DNA of 26,613 nt from Coptodactyla brooksi (GCA_033557675.1 JAWQRM010000205.1:1-26613), one strand, 5' to 3'; shown: positions 10,701 through 20,450, counted from the first letter of the stretch. Translations and numbers: made by a program. The notes: generated by a model from the sequence alone, not told the origin.

Positions 10701-13248
10701 AATTATTGATATGATTAAATCAATTATTTATAAATAATTGTAATAACAGGTATATACAAAACATCTTATGCACACAAACAAGAAATGTTCACATAATGAG
10801 TGAATTATGAGATTAAGGTTTTCGCGTAAATATTTCTAATTAAATCAATACGCGCTTATCCATATATTTACCTATAAACAATGTAATTGTAATAACAGAT
10901 ATCCGCAAAGTATCTGACGCACGTGCAGAGTACATGTTCATTTGATGATTATCACGTGAACATTTTAAAAATTATAATTTCAGATGTAACTGATAATACA
11001 TATTGACGGTAGATAAAACTTGTAGCTTGCTATATAGACAAGCACATTCTATATGGCTTTGCAGTTAGAGGGAGCTTGCATTCACCAATTGTTACAAATC
11101 TACGAAATGACTGCAATTAATCCAGTTAATATTGTGTACCTGTTAATGCTGACGTATAGCTTCAATGAAAATAAACGAAATACACCAACACTTCAAGAAG
11201 AAGAGTTACACGACATACTCTGCGATTTCATAACTAGAAATATGGTAGATTCAAATTTTGAGATGGAAACCGACTTTACCTTGAAATTTTTAAATACAAA
11301 CCTACCCTTGAAAACCAAAGAGAATTCATTGAAGAGGAAGAAACACCAAAAGATATAGGTACTATTACTATCGACTATAAACAAAATACTATCGACTATT
11401 GGAGGGGTGGAGAAAAGGCCCTCTATCATTGTCCACAGTACGCCATCGATTTAAATAGGTGCAGTCCATTTCACAAATATATAGATGGGAAAACCCACTA
11501 GTAAAGTGTGGAGTAAGGCAGGAAAAGCTTTTGAAAATATCAGATCATGTGTTTCATAAATTCTTTGACGCTATGGAAGAAGCGATTGTTCATGACATGG
11601 ATTTACAAAGATGGGTAATACATGATAATGAAAATGTTCAGCTAGATGACTTTAAAACATCAAAGAAGTGGATATTACATTTCAAGAGAACACACAGAAT
11701 CGTATAGCGAAAAATATATAAATTTATTACCAGATCATATGGGACCAGTACCGAAGAATTGCAGGAAATCGCAAACAATTTCATAAATGAAATAGAATCT
11801 TATGGAGAGAATTATGGTATTGAAAATGCAGAAATGAATAATGCACATGAAAGTGAGTTAGAGTTACATTCAAAACGTACGCTAGCACCTCAAGGTAGTA
11901 AACGTGTTAAATCTGCTGTGTAATCTGTGTCATCAACCACTCACAGTTACACCATATTACAATTGATTTCTGCTTCAGGTAAGCTTATGTTTCCTCTATA
12001 TATTGTTTTAAAAGAAGTAGGGGGCAACTTTGGGCCCCGTGCTCGAGAATCTTTATTTCGTAGTAGCTAAAGCATCGTGATCTGAAAAATGACCCTCCGA
12101 ATTATTCGAAAATTGGTTTAATGATACGTTTGTACCAAGTACAGGTCGTAGAAGTGCTTTAGTATTAGATTCATGGACTGGCCATTGTCCTGCTACTTTA
12201 AAGCAAAAAATACACAGGGATGATTCAACCTCTTGATGTTTACGGTTTACGAGCATGGAAGCGTTTTGAAAGATCATTTTTTGATCAAGTAATACTTGAG
12301 AACTACGACGTTGATGTACATGCAAGAAACAACATAATAAAGTTGCAATCTCTTATACATAATCAACTTTCAGCTCCACGTTATACTGACTTGTTTGCAT
12401 ATAGTTGGTATAAAAGTGGATACGTTGGGAACAAGCCAAATAACTTCGACCATCCTTTTACATATGCATTGTTAGATTCATTGTCAGATAGCGAAATACG
12501 TCCTCCTTATTCAATTTATTGATCACAAGCTGTAATCCGTTGTGCATGGTGTAATCTTTGCTTGTTTTCAACACTTTTTTGAAGAGTTTCATTACCACAA
12601 TCTTAACAAAATTTATTATTGCCTTTTGTAAGATTTGTAAATTTATTATTGCAATTTGTAAATAAATAATATTCAGTTTTAAAGACGTTTATGTTCAGTT
12701 TTAAAAATTTTTCAGTTTCATTCAGTTTTAAAGACGTTTTAATCGCTGAAAAATTAAGATATCTGGAAGAATATCTGACGGATGTATTGGAAGTTTTTAC
12801 TATTCAGGTTTTGTAAGGAAGTAGTGTACCAAGCTATGTGGAACCAATGTGATGGCGGTTTTCGATGTTGCAAGTGTAAACGTAGTCCCCAAGACCTCCA
12901 GACTTGACATGTTTGGATTGTTATTACAATTTTAAAGATCGGAGAATTTAGGTATCCATCAAATAACTACTGAGGCAAAGTTAGATAAACGTTAAAAGTT
13001 TAGATAAACTTTATTGGTTCCTGTTTTAATAAAAAAAAGTTTTTCAAGTTCATCAGTGTTTGATAAACAATTGACGAAAACTAAAGGTTTCAAATCCACA
13101 ATTTAGTAAAATAAGTTATTTGTCTTACCAATGCAATGTCGCCCGGTTCGTGATTTTTCAAATATTGATGCAAAAATATTCCGACAGACGACGAAAAAGG
13201 AGGATGACTATAATCTGGACCAGAGACAACATTTTCTTCAGCCGCCAT
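1758..13248 (-). CDS. ANL-superfamily acyl-CoA synthetase (4CL-like/luciferin 4-monooxygenase-like), copy A, 7 exons
   Basis: The family activates a carboxylic acid as its acyl-adenylate and then forms the CoA thioester; insect members are often peroxisomal. Exons on the minus strand are 13129-13248, 5530-5737, 5049-5373, 4668-4985, 4251-4605, 1937-2102 and 1758-1885. All junctions are GT-AG, and they join to 540 codons (539 aa), the usual family length. Visible motifs are SSGTTGLPKG (P-loop, about residues 193-202), FFHAFG with His about 239, GWLRTGD plus DRLKELIKYKGF (hinge region), and NPSGKILR with the expected catalytic Lys about 523. Odd points: the GYGxTE core reads VYGMTE (Val about 333), and the protein ends AKS because TAA replaces the Lys codon of an SKL found in copy B. 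Intron 1 is 7.4 kb and filled with transposons; intron 5 is 2.1 kb; the others are 51-156 bp. Exon 1 is the nearest upstream candidate, but a second one lies at 15080-15199. The start ATG at 13248 is conserved in all three first exons and lies just downstream of a TCAGT initiator. Specific substrate unknown. Confidence 0.82.
2330..4185 (+). mobile_element. retroelement debris filling intron 5 of copy A (Penelope-like candidate)
   Basis: Intron 5 is 458 bp in copy B but 2148 bp in copy A. Both intron ends align, so this span is extra in A. A plus-strand stretch near 2768-2940 looks formerly coding (FKKIALILEKYLEEQPLGCR, one stop, then PRCGRKKIGLK), but the family is not identified. At 3567-3610 there is a motif typical of Penelope-like terminal repeats. 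Small direct repeats occur near 2700-2755 and 2960-3000. About 4040-4160 resembles the 3'-flank block near 500-600, so the span is composite. I could not assign a full element. Confidence 0.4.
3572..3600 (+). ncRNA. hammerhead-ribozyme-like core (relic)
   Basis: The core reads CTGATGA (3572-3578), then T, then GCAC (3580-3583), an 8-nt loop, GTGC (3592-3595), then GAAAC (3596-3600). This is the order CUGANGA, stem II, GAAA seen in hammerhead ribozymes, and similar motifs are known in Penelope-like retroelements. Against activity: one unpaired T sits at the base of stem II, and I could not draw a convincing stem I. Best read as a degenerate retroelement motif. Confidence 0.35.
5738..6814. other. 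proximal intron 1 of copy A, homologous to copy B intron 1
   Basis: This aligns with about 19178-20348 of copy B. Shared landmarks are the gttccaattctttag stretch near 6121 and 19501, and acgaaagattttatatccag near 6477. Copy B carries about 274 bp extra (19770-20043). Homology ends near 6694. Open frames in this stretch are not conserved and no gene is called. Confidence 0.6.
6815..7195 (+). repeat. left terminal inverted repeat of the Polinton-like element
   Basis: Its reverse complement is found at about 9637-10005. The arm starts near gcagaattaaaac and ends near gtggttcttg. It contains a cagggtgatt insert (about 7098-7107) that is absent from the right arm. Confidence 0.7.
7200..8250. other. 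interior of Polinton-like element without recognisable gene
   Basis: AT-rich sequence between the left inverted repeat and the nested foldback element. A short imperfect repeat (tgcctttgatta) occurs near 8030 and 8084. No open frame of convincing length or family was seen. Confidence 0.4.
8254..8525. mobile_element. foldback MITE nested in the Polinton-like element
   Basis: About 67 bp at 8256-8322 returns inverted at about 8457-8524. Shared landmarks are gattcctagattaccga at the outer ends and cctacgaaa further in. The middle (about 135 bp) is non-coding and relatively GC-rich. This is the structure of a miniature inverted-repeat element; the superfamily is unclear because no certain target duplication was found. 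Confidence 0.6.
8586..9407 (+). pseudogene. protein-primed DNA polymerase B fragment (Polinton type)
   Basis: Pieces of the C-terminal half appear in order. DATNLYGW and QYLPTSS are near 8594-8650, GYILEVNL near 8710-8735, then after a frame change KELHDHFNDFSPL near 8755-8793. KQTPWLRKF and LNTELLMKATNEF follow near 8878-8955, IELSKTKIIFNKPIYVGFA near 9045-9105, and VNRKASGKFKEEC near 9280-9315. The frame closes at 9407. The region that should hold the palm motif with the catalytic Asp pair is missing between about 9180 and 9240, and several frameshifts and stops are present, so no active enzyme can be made. The family replicates self-synthesising transposons and related viruses. Confidence 0.75.
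9637..10005 (-). repeat. right terminal inverted repeat of the Polinton-like element
   Basis: Inverted copy of 6815-7195. The outer end is near caatttttatttctg, after which similarity to the left flank stops. An A/T-rich stretch near 9810 replaces part of the GC-rich stretch of the left arm. Confidence 0.7.
10006..11052. other. region between Polinton-like element and transposase, partly transposon flank
   Basis: It starts with a small GC-rich patch (10010-10095). A phrase tccagttaatattgtg near 10193 recurs at 11119 inside the transposase start, hinting at a rearranged piece of the same element. An imperfect inverted match between about 10150-10190 and 12630-12670 (tttatttacaaat) may mark the transposon ends, but this is weak. 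Two hairpins lie at 10541-10602. Confidence 0.35.
10541..10602. repeat. two adjacent hairpins
   Basis: ATCCGTCT-CAC-AGACGGAT (10544-10562) is followed by ACCCTTAGAT-C-ATCTAAGGGT (10582-10602), both perfect. A TTAA tetranucleotide lies just before, at about 10525. Subterminal hairpins next to TTAA occur in piggyBac-like elements, but no second end was found. Confidence 0.5.
11053..12522 (+). pseudogene. Tc5/Tigger (pogo)-like transposase, broken
   Basis: Domains in order: an N-terminal segment (11053-11358), and a CENP-B-type/Tc5 helix-turn-helix region (11459-11707; EKLLKISDHVFHKF, IVHDMDLQRW, KKWILHFKRTHRIV). RKIYKFITR follows after a stop at 11705-11707. The DDE core reads ELELHSKRTLAPQGSKRVKS, THSYTILQLISASGKLM, LKEVGGNFGPR, LVLDSWTGHCP (second Asp at 12168-12170) and QPLDVYGLRAWKRF (third Asp at 12235-12237). 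The motif that normally carries the first Asp (DQSGF) reads HESE here. There are at least two nonsense codons (11705, 11921) and three frame changes, plus an internal deletion near 12215, so it is inactive. It sits in intron 1 of synthetase A. Confidence 0.8.
12680..13128. repeat. distal intron 1 block of copy A
   Basis: Homologous to about 14630-15079 and 22590-22853, each lying directly 3' of a first exon on the minus strand. Shared landmarks: attcagttttaaagacg near 12721, ccaagacctccagacttgac near 12890, gttagataaacgt near 12979. The repeated position confirms that this is ancestral intron 1 sequence. Confidence 0.65.
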
Positions 13249-13254
13249 CGTATC

Positions 13255-13310
13255 GACTGACATGTCACAAACACGTGTCATTTATGTATATATATATATA
13301 TATATATATA
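13255..13310 (-). promoter_or_regulatory. core promoter of copy A with TATA region expanded to (TA)12
   Basis: On the minus strand an arthropod-type initiator TCAGTC (13255-13260) lies 7 nt above the ATG at 13248. The place occupied by a TATA box in the sister promoters, about 30 bp further upstream, is an uninterrupted TA dinucleotide tract (13287-13310). The two in-frame ATGs above 13248 lie at or upstream of the initiator and so would probably not be transcribed from it. That supports 13248 as the start. Promoter function is inferred from motif spacing and conservation in three copies. Confidence 0.55.
13287..13310. repeat. (TA)12 microsatellite
   Basis: Twenty-four bases of uninterrupted TA, sitting at the TATA-box position of the copy A promoter. 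Confidence 0.95.
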
Positions 13311-13413
13311 CTCCTCATTCAAGGAGGAGTTAAGTTCAATTCAATTATCTGAAATGGGTATTTTATTGCAATTTGCTTAATTGTACGATTACAACCGCAC
13401 ATTAGAAAAGTAG

Positions 13414-13620
13414 TTACAAAGTTACAAAGTAGCAGAGAATGTAGCCATTGAAGTGAAGAGATTCGCGAGTAATCACGAATCTGGGTTACATCAACATGTT
13501 AACGAAGAAGTCCTTAAGCTCGTTGACAACCAGGTTGAAAGATTGAAAAGTGCCAAACCATTCGAACTTATACGAGTATACTCAAGTACATTGCAAATGC
13601 GTTTTACATTGAATAACTAA
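13414..13620 (+). pseudogene. coding-like stretch, family not recognised
   Basis: Open for 68 codons before TAA at 13618-13620, with no usable ATG at the start. It reads AIEVKRFASNHESGLHQHV, EEVLKLVDNQVERLKSAKPF and LIRVYSSTLQMRF. Codon use and composition look protein-like in an AT-rich setting. It occurs once in the window, in the place where the orphan unit's exons should be. It may be an exon relic or part of an inserted element. Confidence 0.3.
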
Positions 13621-14040
13621 AAAAGTATTGTAGTGTTTACATGTAAGATATATTTACAAAAGTGAAGAAAAGTATCAAGAAATTATCAGAACCATATAAG
13701 CCAGAATGCGAGAAATCTTACAATGATTAGTTCATATAATAATTCATTTAATCTTATGTTCAAAATATAGTACAGACGGACAGACCAATCTGTGTCACTT
13801 TATCGACAAGAGAAAGTAAAAATTACCTGTGCATTATTAGGAAGAATTGTTGGTACTTTCAACTCACTTTATAGGATATCAAATTAAGTACGGATTCTGT
13901 ACCACATAATCGCCTTAATATCCGATAATGATTTTTGAGGCAATAATTTGGACATAATCATTACATGAGCACTCCAAAAAGGGATAATCACGTCCAGTAA
14001 AGAGTCGTAATTCTTTATGGTTAGGGCGGGGGTAAACCTG
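13621..14040. other. unassigned AT-rich spacer
   Basis: Unique in the window. No gene, RNA or repeat structure recognised. It separates the upstream region of copy A from the orphan 5' unit. Confidence 0.4.
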
Positions 14041-15079
14041 TTCGCAAGATACTAAGAAATAAAAGTCGATTATAATAAAGTTTATTTAGATTCTTTTTTT
14101 TAATTAGTTTCAGAGATATAAGCCTCCAATTTCTGTATAAATATGTCTTCCAATATAATTTGCGTTTCGTTCATAGGTCGAGGTCGGTACAGTACACAAC
14201 TCACCTCATCGCCATCTAAATTTTGATCCAAAAACTTCTAGCTTAGCTTTAGAAATTTTACTATGCGAGTTTAACATCCCTACCTGACAAAATCGTTGGT
14301 GTATCCATTCAGCTAAAGTTAGAAATCCTTTCACGTGTTTCAAGTTGTAGTTTTTCTAAGATAGGGGCCAAAGAAAAATATTTTCACTGCTGCTCAGTAT
14401 TTGTATTACTATGGGGCAAAAAATTGTGCGCTATCCTTGCGTGTGGCTATGTATACGTTATTTGTACTAGAGTAATTAATCGTTGTGCTTACAGATTACG
14501 CTAATGGCGTGAATTTTGGTCGAGGGTTACAAGTTACAGTTGCATGTAATGGGTCATTGCATAGATCATTTTCAAGATCAATTTCAGTAGTTCTTGGCTA
14601 TGGAACTTTTAATGACATACTCATTGATTCGTTCAGTTTTAAAGGCGTTCTAATAGCTGGAGAATTAAGATGTTTGGAAGAATATCTGACGGATGCATTG
14701 GAAGTTTTTACTATCAGGCAGGATTTGCCTATCTATTTCAGTAATTAGTTGCCATGGGATTATCAATGACATGCTCGTTTATTCACTCAGTTTTGAAAGA
14801 AAACTGACTCAGTTTTCAAAAGTTTTGAAATATTGATCAGACAGGGATTGTAAAGAAGTATAATGCCAAGCAATGTGGTACCAGCGTGATGGTGGTTTTC
14901 GATACTGGAGAAATATAAGCTTGGTCCTCAAGATCTCCAGACTTGACATGTTTACATCATTATTATAATCTTAAACCCCGGAGCATTTAGGTATCCACCA
15001 AATAAATATTGAGGCGAAGTTAGATAAACGTAGCTTTATTGGTTACTTTTTTAATAATAAAGTTCTTCGCTTTACTTAC
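14041..15079. repeat. intron 1 block of the orphan unit
   Basis: Aligns with about 22110-22853 of copy B. Landmarks: aaaagtcgattata near 14063 and 22111, aggtcgaggtcggtacagtac near 14176, and ttgcgtgtggctat near 14438. It carries a plus-strand open frame (14485-14748) that is broken in the other copies, so I do not call it a gene. Confidence 0.6.
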
Positions 15080-15199
15080 CAAAGCAATCTCGTTCGGGTC
15101 GTGACTTTTCAAAAATTGATGTAATAATATTCTGACAGATCTCGAAAAAGGAGGAAGGCTATAATCTGGACCAGAAACAACGTTTTCTTCGGACGCCAT
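15080..15199 (-). pseudogene. orphan first exon of a further 4CL-like unit
   Basis: This is a 120-nt open first exon (40 codons). It starts MASEENVVSGP, ends HDPNEIAL, and is followed by the donor GTAAGTAAAG. Length, phase and start match the first exons at 13129-13248 and 22854-22973. Its own promoter (TATATAA plus TCAGT) is intact. No exons 2-7 lie between it and the first exon of copy A at 13248, so its original gene body has been lost. It could still serve as a distal alternative first exon of copy A, because its phase fits exon 2 at 5737. Some residues differ from the other two copies (SRSVRILLHQF against SSSVGIFLHQY). Confidence 0.75.
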
Positions 15200-15207
15200 C
15201 ATAAACA

Positions 15208-15241
15208 GACTGATAAATCACAAACACGTCTCAGTTATATA
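15208..15241 (-). promoter_or_regulatory. core promoter of the orphan first exon: TATATAA plus TCAGT initiator
   Basis: Minus strand: TATATAA (15235-15241) is followed by TCAGTC (15208-15213). The A of the initiator is about 30 bp from the start of the TATA box, which is canonical spacing. The conserved ATG follows closely. The spacing recurs in the copy B promoter, which argues against chance. Confidence 0.6.
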
Positions 15242-15660
15242 CTCTTCGTTGAGAGATAACATTCAATTATTGTCATCATTGTTTTATTGCAATCTGCGTA
15301 AGAGCAGTTTTTTGTACTGACGTTTTGTTACATGCAATTGAAGACTTTAATAAATTTATAAAGATTTATAAATTTCTTTATTTCATTAAAATATATCCTA
15401 CTACTTGTTCTGATCTAATCCTACAACATTTAAAATTTTTTTAGAACGACTAAGAAATGTTCAAAACACTATATCAAACATAGCGACATTTTCCTTATGC
15501 ATAAGGTAAACACTTTTTAAAAACATAATAAAATGCATAGTGATTTATGCATTAAATATACTTTATACTTTATTTTTAGAATATACTTTATTTTTTAGAA
15601 TGCGTAATTTGGACAATAATTTTAAGGAAACAACTTGATCATAACTTTAGAAATAAGAAG
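15240..15660. repeat. upstream (intergenic) block of the orphan unit
   Basis: Homologous to about 23020-23450 and 26110-26492. The motif gacgttttgttacatg (near 15322) recurs near 23121 and 26200. The block joins directly to the 3' flank of copy B, which establishes the head-to-tail order of units. Confidence 0.6.
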
Positions 15661-16379
15661 TTATAAAAAAGCTATATATTCATGCATTAGAAACTGTTAA
15701 GAACAATTATTGTAAAGTTGCTTTTGAATTCCTAATTTGTAACATTTAAAAATTGACAACTTATTGAACAAAGTATAAAAAGTTTCAGAAGCTTCCTTTC
15801 GATTTTTCGACAAGAGGAAGCGATGGCAATTGCTTCGCCTTCCTAACAGTTCAATTGAGAAGGGTGTCGTGCAAAGGTTGTCAAATGATTAAAATTTCTG
15901 TCCAATGAATTCGAGCTGATTTTTTAAATTTGTGTTTAACTTTGATATCTTGCATTCTGTAGTTCTTGGGGATCATTGTTTACTATTAGCTTGAAAAATG
16001 TGTAAACTTTTGTTAACTATTCTTGTGACTGATTCTGCAATAATCATTTCATTATTTTTTTTATTATTCTTTCATTATTTCTTTTCATTTCAGTGTTATA
16101 TTCAATATTTGGATAGTACTAGTCCAAATATATTGATTCGAAAACATTGATGTGATTGTTCGCCTTGGTTGATTCGCTAGCAATATGTTTTCGGGTATAC
16201 TTTTTTAGAAAGTTTCTTAATGCTCGATTAAAAAGTTAATAAAAAATTAGTTACCTGAAAATGATTCTCTAAATTTTTTGCGAAATATTTGTTGACACAA
16301 ATGTCTTGCATAGAAGCTTTAAGGTATATAAGCGTTCACTTAAAGTTCAATTTTTGAGGGGTTGTTTTCTTAGGGGGTT
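15661..16379. repeat. 3'-flanking block of copy B
   Basis: Aligns with 311-1200 and with about 23450-24300. It contains the tactagtccaaatatattgattcg landmark near 16117-16140. No conserved protein-coding frame before 16380. Confidence 0.6.
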
Positions 16380-16813
16380 TTGTTATTAGGCGGAGTGTAT
16401 CGAAGTTGTAACCAAATGGAAGCTGCATCAATATGTATTTGTAAATATGTGTTTCATTCTGCTGAAAGCAGACAAATTGGAACTCATCGTCATGCATTTC
16501 TGATGCACGCTGTAAAATGTGACGGCACCTTTCAGTATTTGTTGTTTTGTGGTCATAAAGATGCTGTTGATATGAATGAAGAAGAAATAATAGAATTCGC
16601 TAGAAGCAAGTCTTTCATATCCTTACAAAGATAGTTTACCTAGAAGATCTTCGTATCTTAGAATTCATATCTGGATATGAGTATTTGAGAGGAGGAATTG
16701 TCTTTGTGGAAGAAGTAATAAGGAATTTAAGAAGAACTATAACTAGAAGTGAAGTGAGAAAAATGCTAAAGGATCTAATTAAAACCACACGCCAACGTAC
16801 ATCTAAATTATAA
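16380..16813 (+). pseudogene. unrecognised conserved reading frame, copy B version, C-terminus SKL
   Basis: The first frame (16380-16634, 84 codons) includes RQIGTHRHAFLMHAVKCDG, FQYLLFCGHK and EEEIIEFARSKSF, then stops. A frame one base off is open from 16604 to 16813. It reads KIVYLEDLRILEF, GGIVFVEEVIRNLRRTIT, RSEVRKMLKDLIKTTRQR and ends TSKL-stop. Between copies A and B both frames are preserved at the same break point, so one ancestral frameshift or an unrecognised splice joins them. It converges on synthetase B with only 66 bp between the stop codons. The SKL ending would be a peroxisomal signal if translated. No family recognised. Confidence 0.45.
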
Positions 16814-19177
16814 AACACTTTAATACCATTATGCAGTCCTCTGTAGTACCTTATGTAGTAATAATAAACAAAGCGAGATTTACAATTTTGATTTTACGAT
16901 TTGTCGCGCCATTTCTTTTACCTTGGCTCTCAGTATTTTCCCAGATGGGCTTCTCGGAATTTCGTCTACAAATCGCACACCACCGTAGAGGTATTTGCTT
17001 TTTGATACAAATTCTGAAATTAAGTAAAAACTAGAACAAACATTAGAAGAAATGTAAAAGCTTACTTTTTAGATAGTTGGAAACATCTTCTTCGTTTAAT
17101 TTACTGGCAGGATCAAGCACTACAAATGCCATGGGCTTTTCTCCTACCTCCGGGTCTGATAATCCAACCACGGCTGCGTCTCGAATTTCCGGATGAGTTG
17201 TTAAGACCTTTTCCAATTCTGCAGGTGCTACCTGCGGCAGTTTACATATGTTTGAATTGAAAACGAAATATTAACAATAATATTTTATAACTTAAGCTAA
17301 GACACAAACTACCAAATCATTAATTTTTGATGGAATCAAAAATGAAAGAGAAATCTCCATTTTTATACAAAAAAATTGAAGTTCACAAAAACAAAAATGG
17401 AAATTAACATATAATAACATTGCGTATACAATAGAAGTAATTCTTTGAATAACTGAACATTTATCTTACATGGAAATAGGATCGAATTGTTATTGATCAA
17501 TATATAATTGAATTATATATTGAGTAAAATAAATTGAAATGGTTGTAGTAAACTTAACAAAAGAGGCAAGAAATCATTGTAAATGTGAGAAACTAATTTC
17601 AAGAAGAAAAGATGATTTTGATGTATATCAAGATCGAACAATAATCATAGTAGACGTAAGCAAAAGATTTTCTTTATTTAATTGCTAACCTGAAATCCTT
17701 TATACTTGATGAGCTCCTTTAGTCTATCGACGATGTAGAAATATCCGTCTTCATCATAATATCCAATATCCCCAGTTCTTAACCAACCATCTTTCGTAAA
17801 CGATTCTCTGGTTGCAGCCTCATTTCTGTAATACCCTTTCATCACGCAATCTGATTTACAGCAGATTTCTCCAGGTTGATTAGGACCAAGGTTTTCGCCA
17901 GTTTTCAAATCTTTGACAATCACGGATGTACCCGGTAAAACTTTACCACAGGAGCCATGTTTCTGGGTATGCAGAGGTTGGAGAACTATACCCATAGTTA
18001 CTTCTGTCAAACCATAACCCTGCCTAATGCGTTTAATGCAAAATCTATACAAACGAAATAAGTCAGCATCAAATACTGGATGTGATCATTCCAAACAAAT
18101 ACACACTTCCTTTTTATTTCATCTTCCAATGCTTTACTAATTGGGGCGGCGCTTACTACAATCTCCTGCACTTGGGATAAGTCAAATTTGCTCGCAAGTG
18201 GACTTTTTGCCAGAAATACAGCTAACGGGGGCGGCATTAACAATTAGGGTATTTTGTACTTTTCAATGCATCTTAAGTAAGTCATTGGTTCAAAGTTTTC
18301 CAAAACGATAATCTTGTTACCGAGAACTAAATCGAGTATGGCACTATAAAGTCCGAAAGCATGGAAAAATGGCAGAACACCTAATGCTGTTTTTTCACGA
18401 TAGATAGACAAATCAGAAGTATCGCTGAAAAAAAAACAAATTTCAATGACATATGACATCTACATTCTAAATTTTCTTTGTTACTTACCAAAGCACTTGC
18501 AACATTGTGTTAACATTTTTATGTGATATACAAACACCTTTTGGTAAACCAGTAGTTCCAGATGACCACATTATAAAAGCAGTTTGCTCCAAGTCAGTTT
18601 CTGTAGGTAGGCATGCTGAATCATCGTCCGTTTGCGAATAGCGGTTCACAAAATATGTCAAACTGGTTGCACCATTTATAGTGACATCATCGATCAGAAT
18701 AAAATGTTTTATTGATGGATATTTGTTTTTAATTCCAATGAATTTACTCACGGTTTTGGCAGATACAAATACTAGTGAGGGTTCTGATGTTTTTAAAACG
18801 TGATCTATCTCACCTGTGTAAATCAGCATTCGTATCATATGTAAAAAGAATGTTATATAATCAGAATATAAATGGTTAATAACACATAATTATGGATACG
18901 TGAAGCTACAGTTATATGATATTGTGTGTGCGCATATGTTGCAGTTCTTTAAATCCAATTTTACAGTACCTGTTGTATAGTTTGGATTAAACAAAGTCAC
19001 TGGTACAGCAGCGTAAAGGCATGCTACCACTGGTATGTAATAATTAATATGATTTTCGATACATATCGCTGCAACTCCATTTGTAGATATTCCGAAACGG
19101 GATAGACCATCAGCCAATCTGCAAACATTTTGTAGTAGTTCGCCGTATGTTATGTACTTTTGGCTCACTTCATTAAT

Positions 19178-20450
19178 CTGAAACAATGTAGATCATGCTA
19201 ATGAGTGCAAGCAAACCAATATTAATGTTTGTGTAATTTGAGTGAACTATTGTATAACCTGTTATTTTGCTTGTATATTCGCATTACATTTTTAAGTTGC
19301 TAACATAGCCAAGATCTTTCACCTTAAAATTTAACATATGCGTTTTCTTTAAGACTGAAATAATTTAATTTAATATTTCTTTAAAACTGAAACATATAAT
19401 TTAACATTTTTTTTAATTTAACACTACTTTCGAATATAAAAAAAAGATTCGTTCAAGGATCAATTGAAACCCTGCTTCATCCTAGCATAGTTAAACTTTT
19501 TGTTCCAATTCTTTAGTAATGTCTTCAGATTATACAATGATTTTTTTACTAGTAATATTTTATTTTTCGGATACGTCAATTCTGTCGTGTTATTCCATAT
19601 ACATTTGTTACTGATCTTCTCACATAAAAAGCTTTCATTACACCCATTTGTTGAATTGGTAATAAAAACAATTCGCTACTGTCAGAAGTATTCTCAACGT
19701 GGATAACTTCATTCACAAGCAAATTGCGCCTTTTGCTGGAAACAAATTATTGTATTACTTCTGGTCCTGTTATTTCAACCCATGCTTGTTTATAAGTTAT
19801 TGGTTGGTCTAAGTCGGTTGACAAACAAGTTATGTAATTGTCATATCGTTCGTGTCTTCTTTCTTATACGTTCTCTTTCTCTAAGCTGGACCTTTTCATC
19901 TTGCGTTTTCTTCGTGTTTTTCACCTTGCGAACACTTAACATTTTCCACACCCTTTTCATAATTTTTACTACCAGCGCGTTCAATCCCATCCTCCTCTTT
20001 TCAGTTTTGGTCTTGTCCGTGCTTTTCCCACCACATTTGGTGGATGCTGTTCTCGGCGTATCTTTTTGCCAGAAAAACCGAAACACGGAACATTGGTTTT
20101 GCTTAATGATATGATGAATGGTGATATGCAAAACGAAAGATTTTATACCCAGCCTTCGATTTTATTTGTAGTGCACTTATTGTAACCTCATAGAAGATTG
20201 AGTGAAATAGATTTGCTTTTATTAATGGAGCTTAATTGAAGAAAATTATTATTAGAGTTCTGGACATCAGTTCTAGAAAACCACAAGTTGGTGGTAGTAT
20301 TTAGCAGGTTATAAGCTATTCTTTTGCTGTTAATAAACATTAGAAATGCAAAATTAAACCTTACGGTATAAAAATGTTTACATTTGCTTAAAGCAGTTAA
20401 AATTACTGAGAATAGTTTAAATATTATTACATTATAGCGGCTATTCATGG
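19178..20450. other. proximal intron 1 of copy B
   Basis: Aligns with 5738-6694 of copy A. An extra stretch of about 274 bp (19770-20043), absent from A, encodes a Lys/Arg-rich minus-strand frame (for example QLRERERIRKKTRTI). I do not recognise that frame and do not call it a gene. Confidence 0.55.

Noticed and set aside
13266..13281. Upstream in-frame ATGs above the copy A start
   Set aside because: They lie at or upstream of the predicted initiator and the residues they add are not conserved among the three first exons.
14485..14748. 87-codon plus-strand frame preceded by an acceptor-like tacag
   Set aside because: The homologous blocks at 22510-22640 and 12720-12820 do not keep the frame, and no family is recognisable.
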